The position numbers and the translations under genes are program-made. From positions 7,224,073 to 7,288,072 of the forward strand of contig OX459102.1 in NCBI GenBank assembly GCA_949775045.1: a stretch of DNA of 64,000 nt, written 5' to 3'. Of this stretch, positions 54,701 to 64,000 are shown in pieces. Under the pieces are notes generated by a model, which was not told the origin of the DNA, did not search any database, and was given only the letters and a program-made list of their open reading frames with translations. How positions within the stretch are numbered: position 1 is the first letter of the stretch; every line of letters starts with the position of its first letter. This stretch comes from Metridium senile (lineage: Eukaryota; Cnidaria; Anthozoa; Actiniaria; Metridiidae).

Positions 54701-57700
54701 GTTAATGACGCTATGACGCAGTCAGAAGACTGGCATTTAGAACAGGTACAATAGAGCTATTATATTGATGTTAATGGGAAAAATAACATGACCTTTTGGA
54801 GTGTATATTTGTGGCCCGAGTAGCTGCAAATGATACCTGAAAGATGTCATGTGATTATCATTAATATATACATACCAAATTATAGAAAATCTTTATCAAT
54901 AGCAGAAGCAGAGCCGTACATGTATTTGCAGTCCACACGCTTGGTTGTTTAATGCTGGCCTTTCATCACTATGACCTGGGTTTGATTCCCAACTTGGGCA
55001 ACAATTGAATAGAGTTTGTTTGATGTGTTGTTCTCTCTCATGGCACAAGGGTTTTCTCCTGGTTATCCGGTTTTCCTCCCTCCACCAAAATCAACATTTG
55101 AGTAGAGTTGTGTGTTGTAAATATTGAATGTACTGGTAGTGAGTGTGAGTGAGCCTCACGGAAGAGCCCCGACGGGGAGTGATGGTTGTAAAATAGTTTA
55201 AGTTTTTTTGATGTGTTGTTCTCTCTCATGCCACAAGGGTTTTCTCCGGGTTATCTGGTTTTCCTCCCTCCACAAAAAATCACTATTTGAGCAGAGTTGT
55301 GTATTGTAAATATTAAATGTACTGGTAATTCATGTGTGAGTCCCTTGATGGTCATATCAATATATTACATATATACCTACTTGCAGTAAGGTTGTCATAC
55401 AAAATAGAACATTTGTCACAAAGAAAATAGAACATTTGTAATTTAGTGCGAAAGGAATTAATTAAAAGACAAAAGAAGATCGCCCAAGCTGAACTCTCTC
55501 TTTTGTCTTTTAATTAATTCCTTTCACACTAAATCACAAATGTTCTAGTTTCTTTATGACAAATGTTCTATTTTTGATGACAACCTTATTGCAAGTAGGT
55601 GTATATTACACGTCTGTTGGAACCCTGCCTTACGGCCACCCGCTTAATACGGCCACACCATTATTGCGGCCAGTTTTTTAGGTCCCGACAAAATACATGC
55701 CCATACATTTTCTATAAAATTTATACGCTTAATACGGCCACCCCGTTAATACGGCCACTTTGGGCTGTCCCTTCTGTGGCCGGATTAACGGGGTTCCACT
55801 GTATTGATGTTTATACATTAAAATATACATTTTTTTTTAAATATACATTTTTGACTTTGATATTTTGATTGGCTGCTATGAAACACACCTTTTTACATTG
55901 CTATTTGAACTCCCATGGCCACATAATGATTATGAAAAGCGCTGTAATAGTTTGATATGTTCTTTCAGCAAATGCTAGAGGACAAGTTACGAGCAACTGA
56001 CTGGGAGGCAACTAACGAGGCCATGGAGGAAGCCGTCGCTAGAGAATCATATCTAAATTATCTGCAAGACAGTGAACGACGAGCCAGGGGTGCAAGACCA
56101 ACGGTAAATTACATTATCATCATATTACGCTATTCATATTCATTTAGAATCAATCATCATCAGAGATAGTGAGTGTGAGTGAGTCTACCCGATTAGTAGG
56201 GCGCACTGCGTCCAGCTAGAAGATTGAGACGTATTATTACCAGCATGCATTACGCAAATGACTAATTTCATCAACCATGAAAATTGTCCAATCAGAAATT
56301 TTGATATCTTTTAAAAAAAGTGAGTGAGTATCTACGCGCTTACTAAAATGTTTAGTGTTTTGTTTTATTTGTTTTCTCGTAATACGGCTGACTGCGAATA
56401 AATAACAACACTCAAAATAACCCAAAGCATGCCAGTAAGTGACCATGGTCGTATATTTTAGCTATATATTTTACGATGTGAGTGGGTATTTGCAATCTTA
56501 TTAAATCCTATAGAGTGTTGTTGTATTTGTTTTCTTGTAATACGCCTGACTGCGAATGAATTACAATACTCAAATTAAAATAAACTAGACGCTCTAGGAG
56601 CGTGAAGTCGGGCTAGTCATAAATCAACACAGGAGGCTAAACAATTCTACTTTGGGCTTCCTGTGTTCGTTCCCAAAGCATCATGGGGGACTATACGCGA
56701 CATGACAGATAGATATATAGATACATACATAGAGTCGGGCCCTCTAGCCCGACTAACAACTCAAAGCATGCCTGTGTATATATATGACCATGGGTTTTTA
56801 ATGTTCCCAGACTCAGTCAAGTCCATCAAGCAGCAGTGCTACCTCTACTTGTACAGAATCCAAACGACCAAACTCCCCACACTACCGGGAGTGGCAACGT
56901 GATAGCGACAGTGCACCCCCCAGTAAATCCCCCCGTCATTCACCCAGCTCTTCTCCAACCTCCCCCCGACATGAAGCATGTTTTCTTGGGCCAAGCTTAA
57001 CAGATTGTAAGCCTTACACCCAGACCTCCACGGCAACTAGTAGCACCATTACCAAATCGAGCATATCAGAGCCTCGGCCTGGTTGTTCTACAGCGATATC
57101 TAATCCACCTTCGCCGACATGTCAGGAAGCAGCTAGTTACTCAACTCAAAATAGTTACGGTATGTCAACTTTTGTTTGTGAGTTAGTATCACCACAAAAG
57201 TCCATAACAGTTGCTTAACTATAAATTATGTTCTTTGAGGACTAATGTTCAAGTTATGTTACATTAGAATTGAAAAAGAAAGCGTGAAGATCGCGAAAAA
57301 CGCTTCAAAGACTTCATGAATTTCCATACAATTACACTGGCTTTGCTAGCCTGCGTTGCATTTGGAATTGTCTTCGTTAAGTCCGTCAACTTTACGAAGA
57401 AAATTCCGAATGCAACATGGGCTATGGCTTTGGCAGCTTGACATGTTTTGGTGCTCACTTTATCGATCGACCACCCCAAAATGCATTGTGCGTGACAAGA
57501 AAACCCTGAACAGTAGAAGCTTATATCAATTGTTGCCAGTTGCAACTTGTTAATCATAATCATCATTATAATCATCTTCATCATAAGGCACCATTTGTCA
57601 TTCCCATTTCCCATTTCCCATCCTATTCAAATTCTTCGTCATTCACTTCCATCCACAGCAATGAATAATTGGGATGAGGAGCAAATACTTGCTGCTGTTT

Positions 57701-57955
57701 TAGCTGCAACTTGTTGATGTTAATCATAATCATCATTATAAATATAATCATCTGCATCATAAGGCACCATTTGTCATTCCCATTTCTCATCCTATTCTCA
57801 TTCTTTATCATACTCTTCCATCCACAGCAATGAATAATTGGGACGAAGAGCAAATACTTGCTGCTGTTTTAGCTGAATCTCAGAAAGAATACCTTGAAAG
57901 TCTTAAGAAGAATGTGAAGGAAAATTCCCCTGAACCAGGGGGGAGCAAGTCATAG
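48771..57955 (+). CDS. OTUD5: OTUD5-type OTU-family deubiquitinase, eight exons
   Basis: Exons: 48771-49263, 51129-51193, 52542-52698, 53013-53161, 54692-54745, 55969-56103, 56811-57159 and 57828-57955. All have GT-AG borders and compatible phases (1,530 nt, 509 residues; human protein about 571). OTUD5 (DUBA) is a cysteine protease that removes ubiquitin, mainly K63 and K48 chains, from signalling and chromatin regulators. Seen here: an N-terminal disordered basic/serine-rich region; [10 protein letters not shown], matching the activating CK2 phosphosite; DGACLFRAV with the catalytic Asp/Cys; [28 protein letters not shown]; and [11 protein letters not shown] with the catalytic His. [19 protein letters not shown] follows, then a Ser/Pro-rich linker. 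The C-terminal ubiquitin-interacting motif is [17 protein letters not shown]. Odd points: an 84-nt insert in exon 1 that may be an intron, and a duplicated last exon. Confidence 0.95.
49086..49169 (+). other. Possible 84-nt in-frame intron (exitron) in OTUD5 exon 1
   Basis: Begins GTATTA after a GAAGAG exon edge and ends TTTAAAG before AGGGAGAGACAG. It is open and divisible by 3, and encodes 28 hydrophobic residues ([16 protein letters not shown]...) absent from the OTUD5 proteins I know, between the phosphosite and the OTU domain. If spliced, the protein is 481 residues. Confidence 0.5.
49960..50290 (+). promoter_or_regulatory. Diverged intronic copy of the OTUD5 promoter
   Basis: Collinear with 48430-48765 (TAATNTGCATAACCAAATAAATGA, GTCATTTGGAGAGAC, TGTTGTTGTTC). 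The CRE has become TGATGTCA, and most CpGs have become TG or CA. Probably inactive. Confidence 0.75.
50885..51067. repeat. TTCAACATTTGCTTCAACAT foldback, copy 1
   Basis: Arms AACAGTTTCAACATTTGC and GCAAATGTTGAAACCGTT. Inner arms TTTAAACGCTTTAAACTC and GAGTTTAAAAGCGTTTAA. Same family as 58101-58524. Confidence 0.8.
51200..51875 (+). repeat. 96-bp minisatellite in OTUD5 intron 2
   Basis: Seven units of AGTAAACTAGTATAGGCTG, TTTGATATAAACGATAGG and AGAATGAAATTTGTAACACC. The same unit in inverse orientation is at 52211-52320. The family recurs at 59818-60340. Long minus-strand ORFs (51168-51571) are repeat artefacts. Confidence 0.9.
51940..52210. mobile_element. PIF-like MITE inserted in the minisatellite
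   Basis: GGGATTGGTCATAAAGTATG and ATACTTTATGACCAGTCCC, with TAA on both sides (51937-51939, 52211-52213). Removing it and one TAA restores the minisatellite sequence ATTCTATTAACCTAT. Internal C/G runs. Confidence 0.85.
52211..52541. repeat. Inverted minisatellite unit and the rest of OTUD5 intron 2
   Basis: 52211-52320 is one inverse 96-bp unit. 52386-52500 has TAACCTAYAGGTTA and GGCTAGCCAA palindromic pieces. Confidence 0.7.
52699..52935 (+). repeat. GAT/GGT microsatellite in OTUD5 intron 3
   Basis: Imperfect (GATGAT/GGT)n directly after the exon 3 donor. It keeps several frames open (Asp-, Met- and His-rich ORFs), which are not genes. Confidence 0.95.
53179..53339. repeat. 161-bp foldback in OTUD5 intron 4
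   Basis: ATAGTTTCTTGTGGTATGTC and GACATACCACTTGAAACTAT. Inner arm pair TGTGGATC / GATCCACA. Confidence 0.85.
53471..53729. mobile_element. TA-flanked MITE (CAGTGYGACTAC ends), complete copy
   Basis: CAGTGTGACTACAGAAACC and GGTCTCAGTAGTCGCACTG, flanked by TA. The right half equals 5612-5790. Confidence 0.85.
54520..54645 (+). repeat. (ATCC/ATTC) microsatellite
   Basis: CATCCATCCATTCTTCTATC repeats immediately upstream of exon 5. 53740-54519 is AT-rich intron with nothing recognised. Confidence 0.9.
54935..55340 (+). repeat. tRNA-derived SINE-like sequence with a tandem-duplicated body
   Basis: CCTGGGTTTGATTCCCAACT (about 54972) has an RNA polymerase III B-box-like core (GGTTTGATTCC). The downstream body (GTGTTGTTCTCTCTCAT, ACAAGGGTTTTCTCC, GGTTTTCCTCCCTCCAC) occurs twice (55020-55150 and 55205-55340). 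Confidence 0.6.
55375..55604. repeat. 230-bp foldback
   Basis: ACCTACTTGCAGTAAGGTTG and CAACCTTATTGCAAGTAGGT. The inner arm pair GGAATTAATTAAAAGACAAA is near-perfect. Confidence 0.85.
55614..55801. mobile_element. pogo/Tigger-like MITE
   Basis: The right end GGATTAACGGGGTTCCACTG is followed by TA. The left end (TTGGAACCCTGCCTTACGGCC) is degenerate. Internal repeats of CTTAATACGGCCAC. Confidence 0.6.
56585..56754 (-). mobile_element. 170-bp miniature Helitron2-like element
   Basis: On the minus strand: hairpin AGTCGGGCT...AGCCCGACT at 56754-56733, and 3' end AGCCCGACT, stem ACGCTCCTAGAGCGT, CTAG (56585-56588), followed by TTTATT. It keeps both terminal structures and almost nothing else. It lies in OTUD5 intron 6. 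Confidence 0.75.
57268..57442 (+). pseudogene. Exon-like coding fragment in OTUD5 intron 7
   Basis: An open stretch reading [18 protein letters not shown], then a hydrophobic segment ([18 protein letters not shown]), then [11 protein letters not shown], and a stop. It has the texture of a single-pass membrane protein fragment: a basic helix followed by a transmembrane segment. It does not fit the OTUD5 phase. Part of it forms an inverted repeat (GTTGCATTTGGAATT / AATTCCGAATGCAAC). Source gene unknown. Confidence 0.35.
57541..57872 (+). repeat. Tandem duplication of the OTUD5 last-exon start (164 bp x 2)
   Basis: Copy 1 57541-57704 and copy 2 57705-57872 share intron end, acceptor CCATCCACAG and coding start ([16 protein letters not shown]). 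Splicing to copy 2 gives the full C-terminus. Splicing to copy 1 (57659) stops after LAATC at 57715-57717, losing the second half of the ubiquitin-interacting motif. Confidence 0.9.
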
Positions 57956-58100
57956 CGAGTAGGGATGTGTTAATAATACACCAGTTACGAGTTTTTCATT
58001 ATGCAATCTTAGCCTGGATTCTAGGTAAATTAGTCAAAACGTGGAGATAAAACATGTGGCATTTCTTTAGTTTGTTGATGTTTGCATGTTGAACGTAGGT
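57956..58100 (+). other. OTUD5 3' flank
   Basis: No clear polyadenylation signal seen before the next repeat. Confidence 0.3.
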
Positions 58101-58524
58101 GGGCAAACGGCTGCAACATCTGCTTCAACATCTGTTCGATTTTGTTGAATGGTAATATGGAAACCTTTTGCCAACCCCTTTCAACATTGTTGAAACGTGT
58201 TTGAAAGACAACTAAATGCGCATGAGTGTAGTCAACAATGTTGAACGGAGCAGGGCAAACGACTTCAACTCCGATTCAACATTCATAGAACAAAAGAAAT
58301 GTTGAATGGATGTTTCAACATTTGCTTGAACATCCGTTCGATTTTGTTGAATGGCAATGTTTAAACGCTTTTAAACTCTTTCAACATCGATTCAACACTT
58401 TTCAACAATGTTGAAAGAGTTTAAAAGCGTTTTTAGTAATATAATAATATTATAATATTTAAAAATATTGCTATTCAACAAAATCGAACGGTTGTTGTAG
58501 CAAATGTTGAAGCCGTTTTCCCGG
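58101..58524. repeat. TTCAACATTTGCTTCAACAT foldback, copy 2 (expanded)
   Basis: GGGCAAACGGCTGCAACATC at the left and GTTGAAGCCGTTTTCCC at the right. Repeated TTCAACA blocks inside. Same family as 50885-51067. Confidence 0.75.
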
Positions 58525-58527
58525 ACC

Positions 58528-58600
58528 TTTAGCTGTACTACATACAAAAGAATATATCACATGCTATCGAGGCTAAAGCTGCGCAATGAAGAACTTGAAA
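58528..58600 (+). repeat. Lone unit of the cofilin-intron minisatellite
   Basis: AGAATATATCACATGCTATC, then GCGCAATGAAGAACTTG, matching 7503-8155. Confidence 0.85.
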
Positions 58601-58702
58601 CTGGTATATTCTAGGTCGCGCATATAAGACAATTATTATTTCAAAACAACATGTATAGTTTAGTTAGTAAAATGAAAATGTTATATTCTGGATTTCTATA
58701 CG

Positions 58703-58957
58703 ACATACATCTAAACACGAATAATCGAGATGTTTAAAATCATTGTTTTTGTGAAGAACATGGACGTTGTTGAGATATACATCTAAACACGAATAATCGA
58801 GGTGCTTGCAATCATTGTTCTTGTCAAGAACATGGAGGTTATTGTTGAGATATTATGGGCATACATCTAAACACGAATAATCAAGGTGTTTATAATCATT
58901 TTCTTGTCAAGAACATGGAGGTTATTGTTGAGATATTATGGGCATACATCTAAACGG
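58703..58957 (+). repeat. Tandem repeat, about 80 bp x 3
   Basis: ATACATCTAAACACGAATAA, then AAGAACATGGAGGTTATTG, then GAGATATTATGGGC. 58958-59817 shows no gene. Confidence 0.85.
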
Positions 58958-59817
58958 GTTATAACAGGTTTAAAACCGGTTTGAAGTTAATTTATCCGCC
59001 CAAAACTCTGGACGAACTTGACCAGCTACATGCAGAGATTTATTTTCCTTCTTTAGCGAAGGAAAAATACATAAATTTCTGTCAAGCAGGATAGAGATTA
59101 GATGGCTCGCCGTTCTATTTGGTTATTATTGTTCAGATGTATTAGATAAAGCCACATTCATTAATGGTGTCCAGATAAACATACATTTTCAAGGTCCTTC
59201 TCCCTGTAACGGGCACAGTCTACGTAATTCAATAGAAACAACTTGTAAGTTTAAATGTTTACAACATGAGCGGCCGTGTTGTATCGGCAGATACAATCAC
59301 AAGCCGAAACGACTTAAAAAACGTCTAGGTTAGTTTTTTCATATTTTACCAAAATGTTCAAGATTAAAGTAAATCTCGCCGAGAAATTACAAGTTAAAAC
59401 TTAGGATATACAACACTAGTGTTGTATGAAGATTTACAACACGCGTCATGGTTTCTTTTTGTAAATGTCTCATTAATTATTCATGAGTTTTTCAAAAGAA
59501 AATACAATAAAAGGTTCCCATTACTCGGAGAAGGACCTGATTTTCACTATTTCAAATGCCATATGTCTTGTTATATATTCACGATTCTATCGACTTTCCT
59601 TCGCCCGTACAAACGTTGAAAAAATACTAATATAAACACGGAGGTTATTATAGAAAATCGTGCGCGCTGATTGGTCAGAGAAGTTCGCACTATTTTTCGA
59701 TAATCACCTACAGCGTTTCGCGCTCTTTTAGAAATTCGAAGTAAATAGCATTTCTTTGAAATTGGCTGGTTATTTTTAATTTTCGAAATAATCACCTTTT
59801 TATTTAAATGGAAACTC

Positions 59818-60345
59818 AGTAGCGAGTAAACTAGTATAGGCTGCGTCGGTGTTTGATATAAACGATAGGTAATAGAATGAAATTTGTAACACCGTAAAAA
59901 AAATAGAAATAGAAACTAGCGAGTAAACTAGTATAGGCGGCGTCGGTGTTTGATATAAACGATAGGTAATAGAATGAAATTTGTAACACCGTAAAAAAAA
60001 TAGAAATAGAAACTAGTGAGTAAACTAGTATAGGCGGCGTCGGTGTTTGATATAAACGATAGGTAATATAATGAAATATGTAACGCCGTAAAAAATGTTG
60101 ACTTAACTTTACTGACGTTTCGAGCTTTAGTCCTTTGTCCGAGTAAAATTATTATCTAATAAAGGGCTAAAGCTTGAAACGTCAGTAAAGTTAAGTCAAT
60201 ATTTTTTACAATGTTACAACTTTCATTCTATTACCTATCGTTTATATCAAACACCGACGCAGCCTATACTAGTTTACTCACTAGTTTCTATTTCTATTTT
60301 TTACGGTGTTACAACTTTCATTATATTACCTACCTTTTTATTTAT
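59818..60345. repeat. 96-bp minisatellite element, second locus (complete structure)
   Basis: Three forward units, then a central foldback (GACTTAACTTTACTGACG...CGTCAGTAAAGTTAAGTC), then one inverse unit. This shows the array in OTUD5 intron 2 is the expanded arm of a MITE. Confidence 0.85.
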
Positions 60346-60640
60346 TTAAAGCAAATTTTTCTCCTTAGGCTCGGTGAATTATCGGTGGATATTAAACGAG
60401 CCACAAGACATTTGACATTTTAAATAGTCGAAATATATATTTCTTTGAAGAAATTTGGTGATTATGGTGGTAAAGTGAAACTTAGATTTTCACAAGCACT
60501 AAAACAGTTTTATGAAATATGTATATTAATAAATGAAAAAAATTACTTAAGACTTTGTAATTATAAGCAACAAGATATAAGATAAATCTGGTGAAACTGA
60601 ACTGTTTATCTGGTTGATTTTTTTTCTGTATTATATCATT
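60346..60640. other. No gene seen
   Basis: AT-rich spacer before the GTTT-rich tract. Confidence 0.3.
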
Positions 60641-61265
60641 TATTTACTTTTTTGTCTTTATCATTCTTTTGCGTGTTTATTTGCTTGTTTGTTTGTTCGT
60701 TTTGCTCCTTTATTTGTTTGTTTGTTCGTTGTGGATTGTTTGTTCGTTTGGTTGTTTGGTTGTTTGTTTGTTCTTTGTGGTTTGTTTTTTCGTTGTGGTT
60801 CGTTTGGTTCTTTGTTTGTTTGTTTGTTCTTTGTGGTTTGTTTTTTCGTTGTGGTTCGTTTGGTTGTTTGTTTGTTCTTTGTTCGTTGTTGTTTGTTTGT
60901 TTGTTCGTTTGGTTGTTCGTTGTGGTTTAATGCTTGTTCTTTTGTTTGTTTGTTCTTTTTCTTGTTTGCCGTTCGTTTTGCTTGTTTGTTCGTTTGCTTG
61001 TTTGTTCGTTGTTGTTTGTTTGTTTACCCGTTTGCCAGTTTGTTTGTTTGTTTGGTCGTTGTGGTTTGTTTGTTCGTTTGGTTGTTTGTTTGTTGTTCTT
61101 TGTTTGTTTACTCGTTTGTTTGTTCGTTGTTCTTGGTTTGTTTGCCCGTTTTTGTTGTTTGTTTGCTCGTTTTTATTTGTTTGTTTGTTTGTTTTTCTGT
61201 TTGCTTGTTAGGTTTTTTTCGTGTTTTTTTTTTTTCGTTTACTCGTTTGCTTGTTTGTTTGTAAC
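60641..61265 (+). repeat. GTTTGTTC-rich low-complexity tract
   Basis: Degenerate (GTTT/GTTC/GTGG)n. It keeps all three forward frames open (Cys/Phe/Val/Leu-rich ORFs up to 216 codons) and should not be annotated as protein. Confidence 0.95.
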
Positions 61266-61269
61266 TTGA

Positions 61270-62081
61270 AAAAAATTGAAAATACATAATTTTGTTTTTC
61301 CACCTCTTCTATATTTCTTTCCTTTTTTCTCTATGTTCAGTTCTTAATTTATTATTCCTTGGATTTCAATTGCAATAATTCATTATTCTTGGTGCATTTT
61401 GAACCCGTTATTTCGATGATTTCGGTCAGTCTATGCAGAATCCCGAGGGGGAGGGCATGGCTGCAAAACGGATGTGACCTCACATCTCTGTCACAACTTG
61501 TAATATGATTCTTTCGCACATGACAAAACACATCTTATTCTCTGCTATTGCCGCAAAATACTCTCCAAACAACAAACAAGGCTTACCAGCTAAAGGTGAG
61601 AAAGAAAGTTTTATTCCTAAAACTATACATTGGATTCTTAAGAAAATTTGAAGTTTTAGGTGATTATATGTGATGCGAGGTTTCGCATACCATTCAGTGT
61701 AATTGTTGATCGTACATCAGGGACCTTTAACCCAAATACAAGTCTTTTGGAAAGCAATTTCACACTTTAATTTCAAGCTCAAACATTTTAATCACCCTCG
61801 AAAAATCCTTAAAATCAAAATAGTTACTAACTAATAGTTTCTATTTAGTGACTATTTAGTCAGCATCACTCAACTAGAAACATCAACTACAAAGTGAAAC
61901 AATACCTTTAATTTATATTATTGCTTATTGCAACTTTACCTGTCTTTGATAGTGGCTAAAATTAGTCACCAAATTGGAACTATTACACCTATATAGAAAT
62001 TATGTTTTATTTCATGGATGTTGTGTTTTCATACCTATTCATTGAAGTTGAATTTATTGAGCAACAAAGAAATAATCTTTC
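61270..62081. other. No gene seen
   Basis: AT-rich. No domain-like ORF. Confidence 0.3.
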
Positions 62082-62385
62082 AACGATTCAACAATATTGT
62101 TTTAAGAAACTAATATCTCAGAATTGATATACAAAAAATGTGTTTACAATTATATTTCATATGCTAGGAAAATTTTATGTTTCTATAATAATGGTGGCTT
62201 TTGAGTAAATAATTTTGGGTTTTGCAATGCGATTCAACAATATTGTTTTAAGAAAGAAATATCTCATAATTGATATAAAAAATGTTTTCACTTATATCAC
62301 CGTTTAATATGCTAGGAAAATTTGATGTTTCTATAATAATGGTGGCTTTTGAGTAAATAATTTTGGGTTTTGCAATGCGTTTTAT
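62082..62385 (+). repeat. Tandem duplication, about 152 bp x 2
   Basis: TTCAACAATATTGTTTTAAG, ATATGCTAGGAAAATTT and GGTGGCTTTTGAGTAAATAA occur in both units. Confidence 0.9.
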
Positions 62386-62449
62386 ACAATCACAAATTAC
62401 GTTGTTTAATAATTTACTTTTAATGAGTTTTATAAACCAGACCATAATG

Positions 62450-62685
62450 CCCGGGGGGGGGTTCTCCCTTTATCCAAGTGGTAGGGGTGATCGGCGTACC
62501 TTTTAGGGTTAAAATCTTTCCAGTGCGTACCTTTTAGGCTCCATTTAGAGATTTGGCTCAAAAATCAGTTCTAAGGGTCGTTTTTACTCTGCTTTATTTG
62601 TATCTGAGCGTACCTTTTAGGGGTCATTTTCAAAATCTCCGCCGATCACCCCTACCACTTGGACAAAGGGAGTACCCCCCCCGGG
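62450..62685. mobile_element. hAT-like MITE with 8-bp target duplication
   Basis: CCATAATG on both sides (62442-62449, 62686-62693). Ends CCCGGGGGGG / CCCCCCCGGG, subterminal CAAGTGGTAGGGGTGATCGG and its inverse. Internal GCGTACCTTTTAGG repeats. Confidence 0.85.
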
Positions 62686-62859
62686 CCATAATGTTTATCG
62701 TGATAATCGTATTGAAGGTTAACGAGGAATTTTGATCGGAAACTTAACTCCTTTCCTGTGTTTGATTTTATCTGTTAAGGTATTTTTTCACTTTTCTTTC
62801 CTCCATTTATTTAATCATCATTTATCCAATTAATTATACATCGAACCATCTTGTTTTTT

Positions 62860-63265
62860 TGTCCCTCCCTCCCTCCCTCCCTCCCTCCCTCCCTCCATCT
62901 ATTATTCATTCATTTATTCATTTATTTATTCATCCATTCATTCATTTATCCATCCATTCATTTATTTATTCATCCATTCATTCATTTATCCATCTATTCA
63001 TCCATTTATTCATTCATTCTTTCATTCATTCATTAATTCTTTCATTAATTTATAATTCTTTCTTTCATTCATTCATTTATTCTTTTATTCATTAATTCTT
63101 TCATTCATTCATTCATTCATTCATTTATAAATTTGTTCATTTATCCATCCATTCATTTATTCTTTCATTCATTCATCTATTCATTTGCTGATTTATCTAT
63201 CCATACATTCATCCATTTATTCATTCATTTCTTTATTTATTCATTCCTTTATTCGTTCATCCATT
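62860..63265 (+). repeat. (CCCT)n then (ATTC)n microsatellite
   Basis: Tetranucleotide repeats. The Ser/Pro/His-rich ORFs here (62851-63095) are artefacts. Confidence 0.95.
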
Positions 63266-63308
63266 TAATTTTGTTTGTCGACTGTCGTCGGTGGCAAACA
63301 TAGAGGAT

Positions 63309-63443
63309 ATTACATGGGCGCGCGGAGACATGAATTTTATCTTCGAGTGTTGATAAGATATCCCACGAGTGAGCGCAGCGAATGAGTAGGATATCTTTTC
63401 AACACGAGAAGATAAAATTCATATCTCCAAGCGCACATGTAAT
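63309..63443. repeat. 135-bp foldback
   Basis: ATTACATGGGCGCGCGGAG on the left, CCAAGCGCACATGTAAT on the right. Inner arms GAATTTTATCTTC / GAAGATAAAATTC. Confidence 0.8.
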
Positions 63444-63672
63444 GTTCTGTTTATTATATAACAGATTGAAGAAAAAAAAAAATTTTGAAAGTTCATTGGT
63501 TGAGAGTGATATATTACACATGTGCGATATCAATAATATCTTCATGACTTGGATAGGCTTTTTATCTAGTTGATATCACTCGGTATACCACTATATGTTA
63601 TATAATAAAAAGGTTTCTCTTACAGAGCTTCTATACCTTATAGTGGTAGAACTACAGGCATCCTAGGCTCTT

Positions 63673-63903
63673 GACTTTTAACTTATAAAATCAAGCAACT
63701 TTTCCAGCTTATAATAAATCAATTGATAAGCAACTTTTCACCTAATAAATAACTAAAAACTATGCATGCATTGATAGGGGGAGGGGGTATTTAAAAAAGG
63801 TAAACTACGGCACAAATCGTTTTGATATCAACATATCAATGTATGTGTGGTTTTTAGTTATTTATAAGCTGAAAAAGTCGCTTGATTTTATAAGTTAAAA
63901 GTC
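63673..63903. repeat. Inverted repeat with 43-bp arms
   Basis: GACTTTTAACTTATAAAATC and the inverse at 63884. Further AGTTATTT copies in the loop. Confidence 0.85.
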
Positions 63904-64000
63904 AAGTTAACCCCGGCCGGTAACTATTTATACTCCTAGTTGAAGAGAGGCCTTGTTAGACTATGTGTAAGAAAGACACGTACAACGTAATCTCAGCTAC

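Noticed and set aside
54960..54995. A tRNA gene around the B-box-like sequence
   Set aside because: No cloverleaf or A-box with correct spacing could be drawn. A SINE remnant fits better.
60614..61269. Overlapping Cys/Phe/Val-rich ORFs up to 216 codons resembling membrane proteins
   Set aside because: All three forward frames are open because the DNA is a degenerate GTTT/GTTC microsatellite.
62851..63095. Ser/Pro/His-rich ORFs
   Set aside because: Translation of (CCCT)n and (ATTC)n microsatellites.

Overview
This window is animal nuclear DNA. It is AT-rich, its genes are split by GT-AG introns, and most of the sequence is transposon-derived. The three host-type genes (ADF/cofilin, an OTUD5 deubiquitinase and a very large MACPF-domain protein) and the mix of miniature transposons (Helitron2-like, PIF/Harbinger-like, Tc1/mariner-like, Mutator-like and hAT-like) suggest an early-branching metazoan, most likely a cnidarian. 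No marker in the window fixes the species. I see no rRNA, tRNA, CRISPR array or bacterial operon.

Layout. 1-3416 is a ~2.1-kb repeat (family R) in tandem. Its second copy is split at 3416/13223 by a 9.8-kb insertion with Helitron2-type ends. That insertion holds an internal Helitron end (5611), a complete three-exon ADF/cofilin gene (6435-8383) and a second Helitron 3' segment (12299-13222). It reads as a Helitron that overran its own terminator and carried away a host gene. 13223-14540 resumes R. 15387-21017 is a field of foldback elements: a 1.9-kb palindrome flanked by TTAA, a second TTAA-flanked element with a zinc-ribbon ORF, a tandem pair of 435-bp elements and a PIF-like MITE.

21359-32852 is a Russian-doll locus. 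A Helitron2-like element contains a palindromic element. That is split by a Tc1/mariner-like transposon (21532-29574) with two genes: a PB1/zinc-finger protein and a frameshifted DD37E transposase. The transposon is split by another Helitron on the minus strand (23753-28006), which in turn carries a 1.29-kb foldback with a 9-bp target duplication. Several junctions are proved by target duplications or by unoccupied copies inside the window.

35016-36215 is another R copy. 36307-41703 is the MACPF gene, broken by a single in-frame TAA (37340-37342) but otherwise open for about 1,680 codons. Satellite arrays follow: 57-bp units with a higher-order 285-bp period, and 24-bp units. 48771-57955 is an eight-exon OTUD5 gene with introns full of MITEs, a minisatellite, a 170-bp mini-Helitron, an intronic copy of its own promoter and a duplicated terminal exon. 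The tail (58-64 kb) is repeats only.

The genes form no operon or pathway. Cofilin acts on actin, OTUD5 on ubiquitin chains, and the MACPF protein is a predicted pore-former. What unites the window is transposon activity: gene capture, nesting, and expansion of element ends into satellites.
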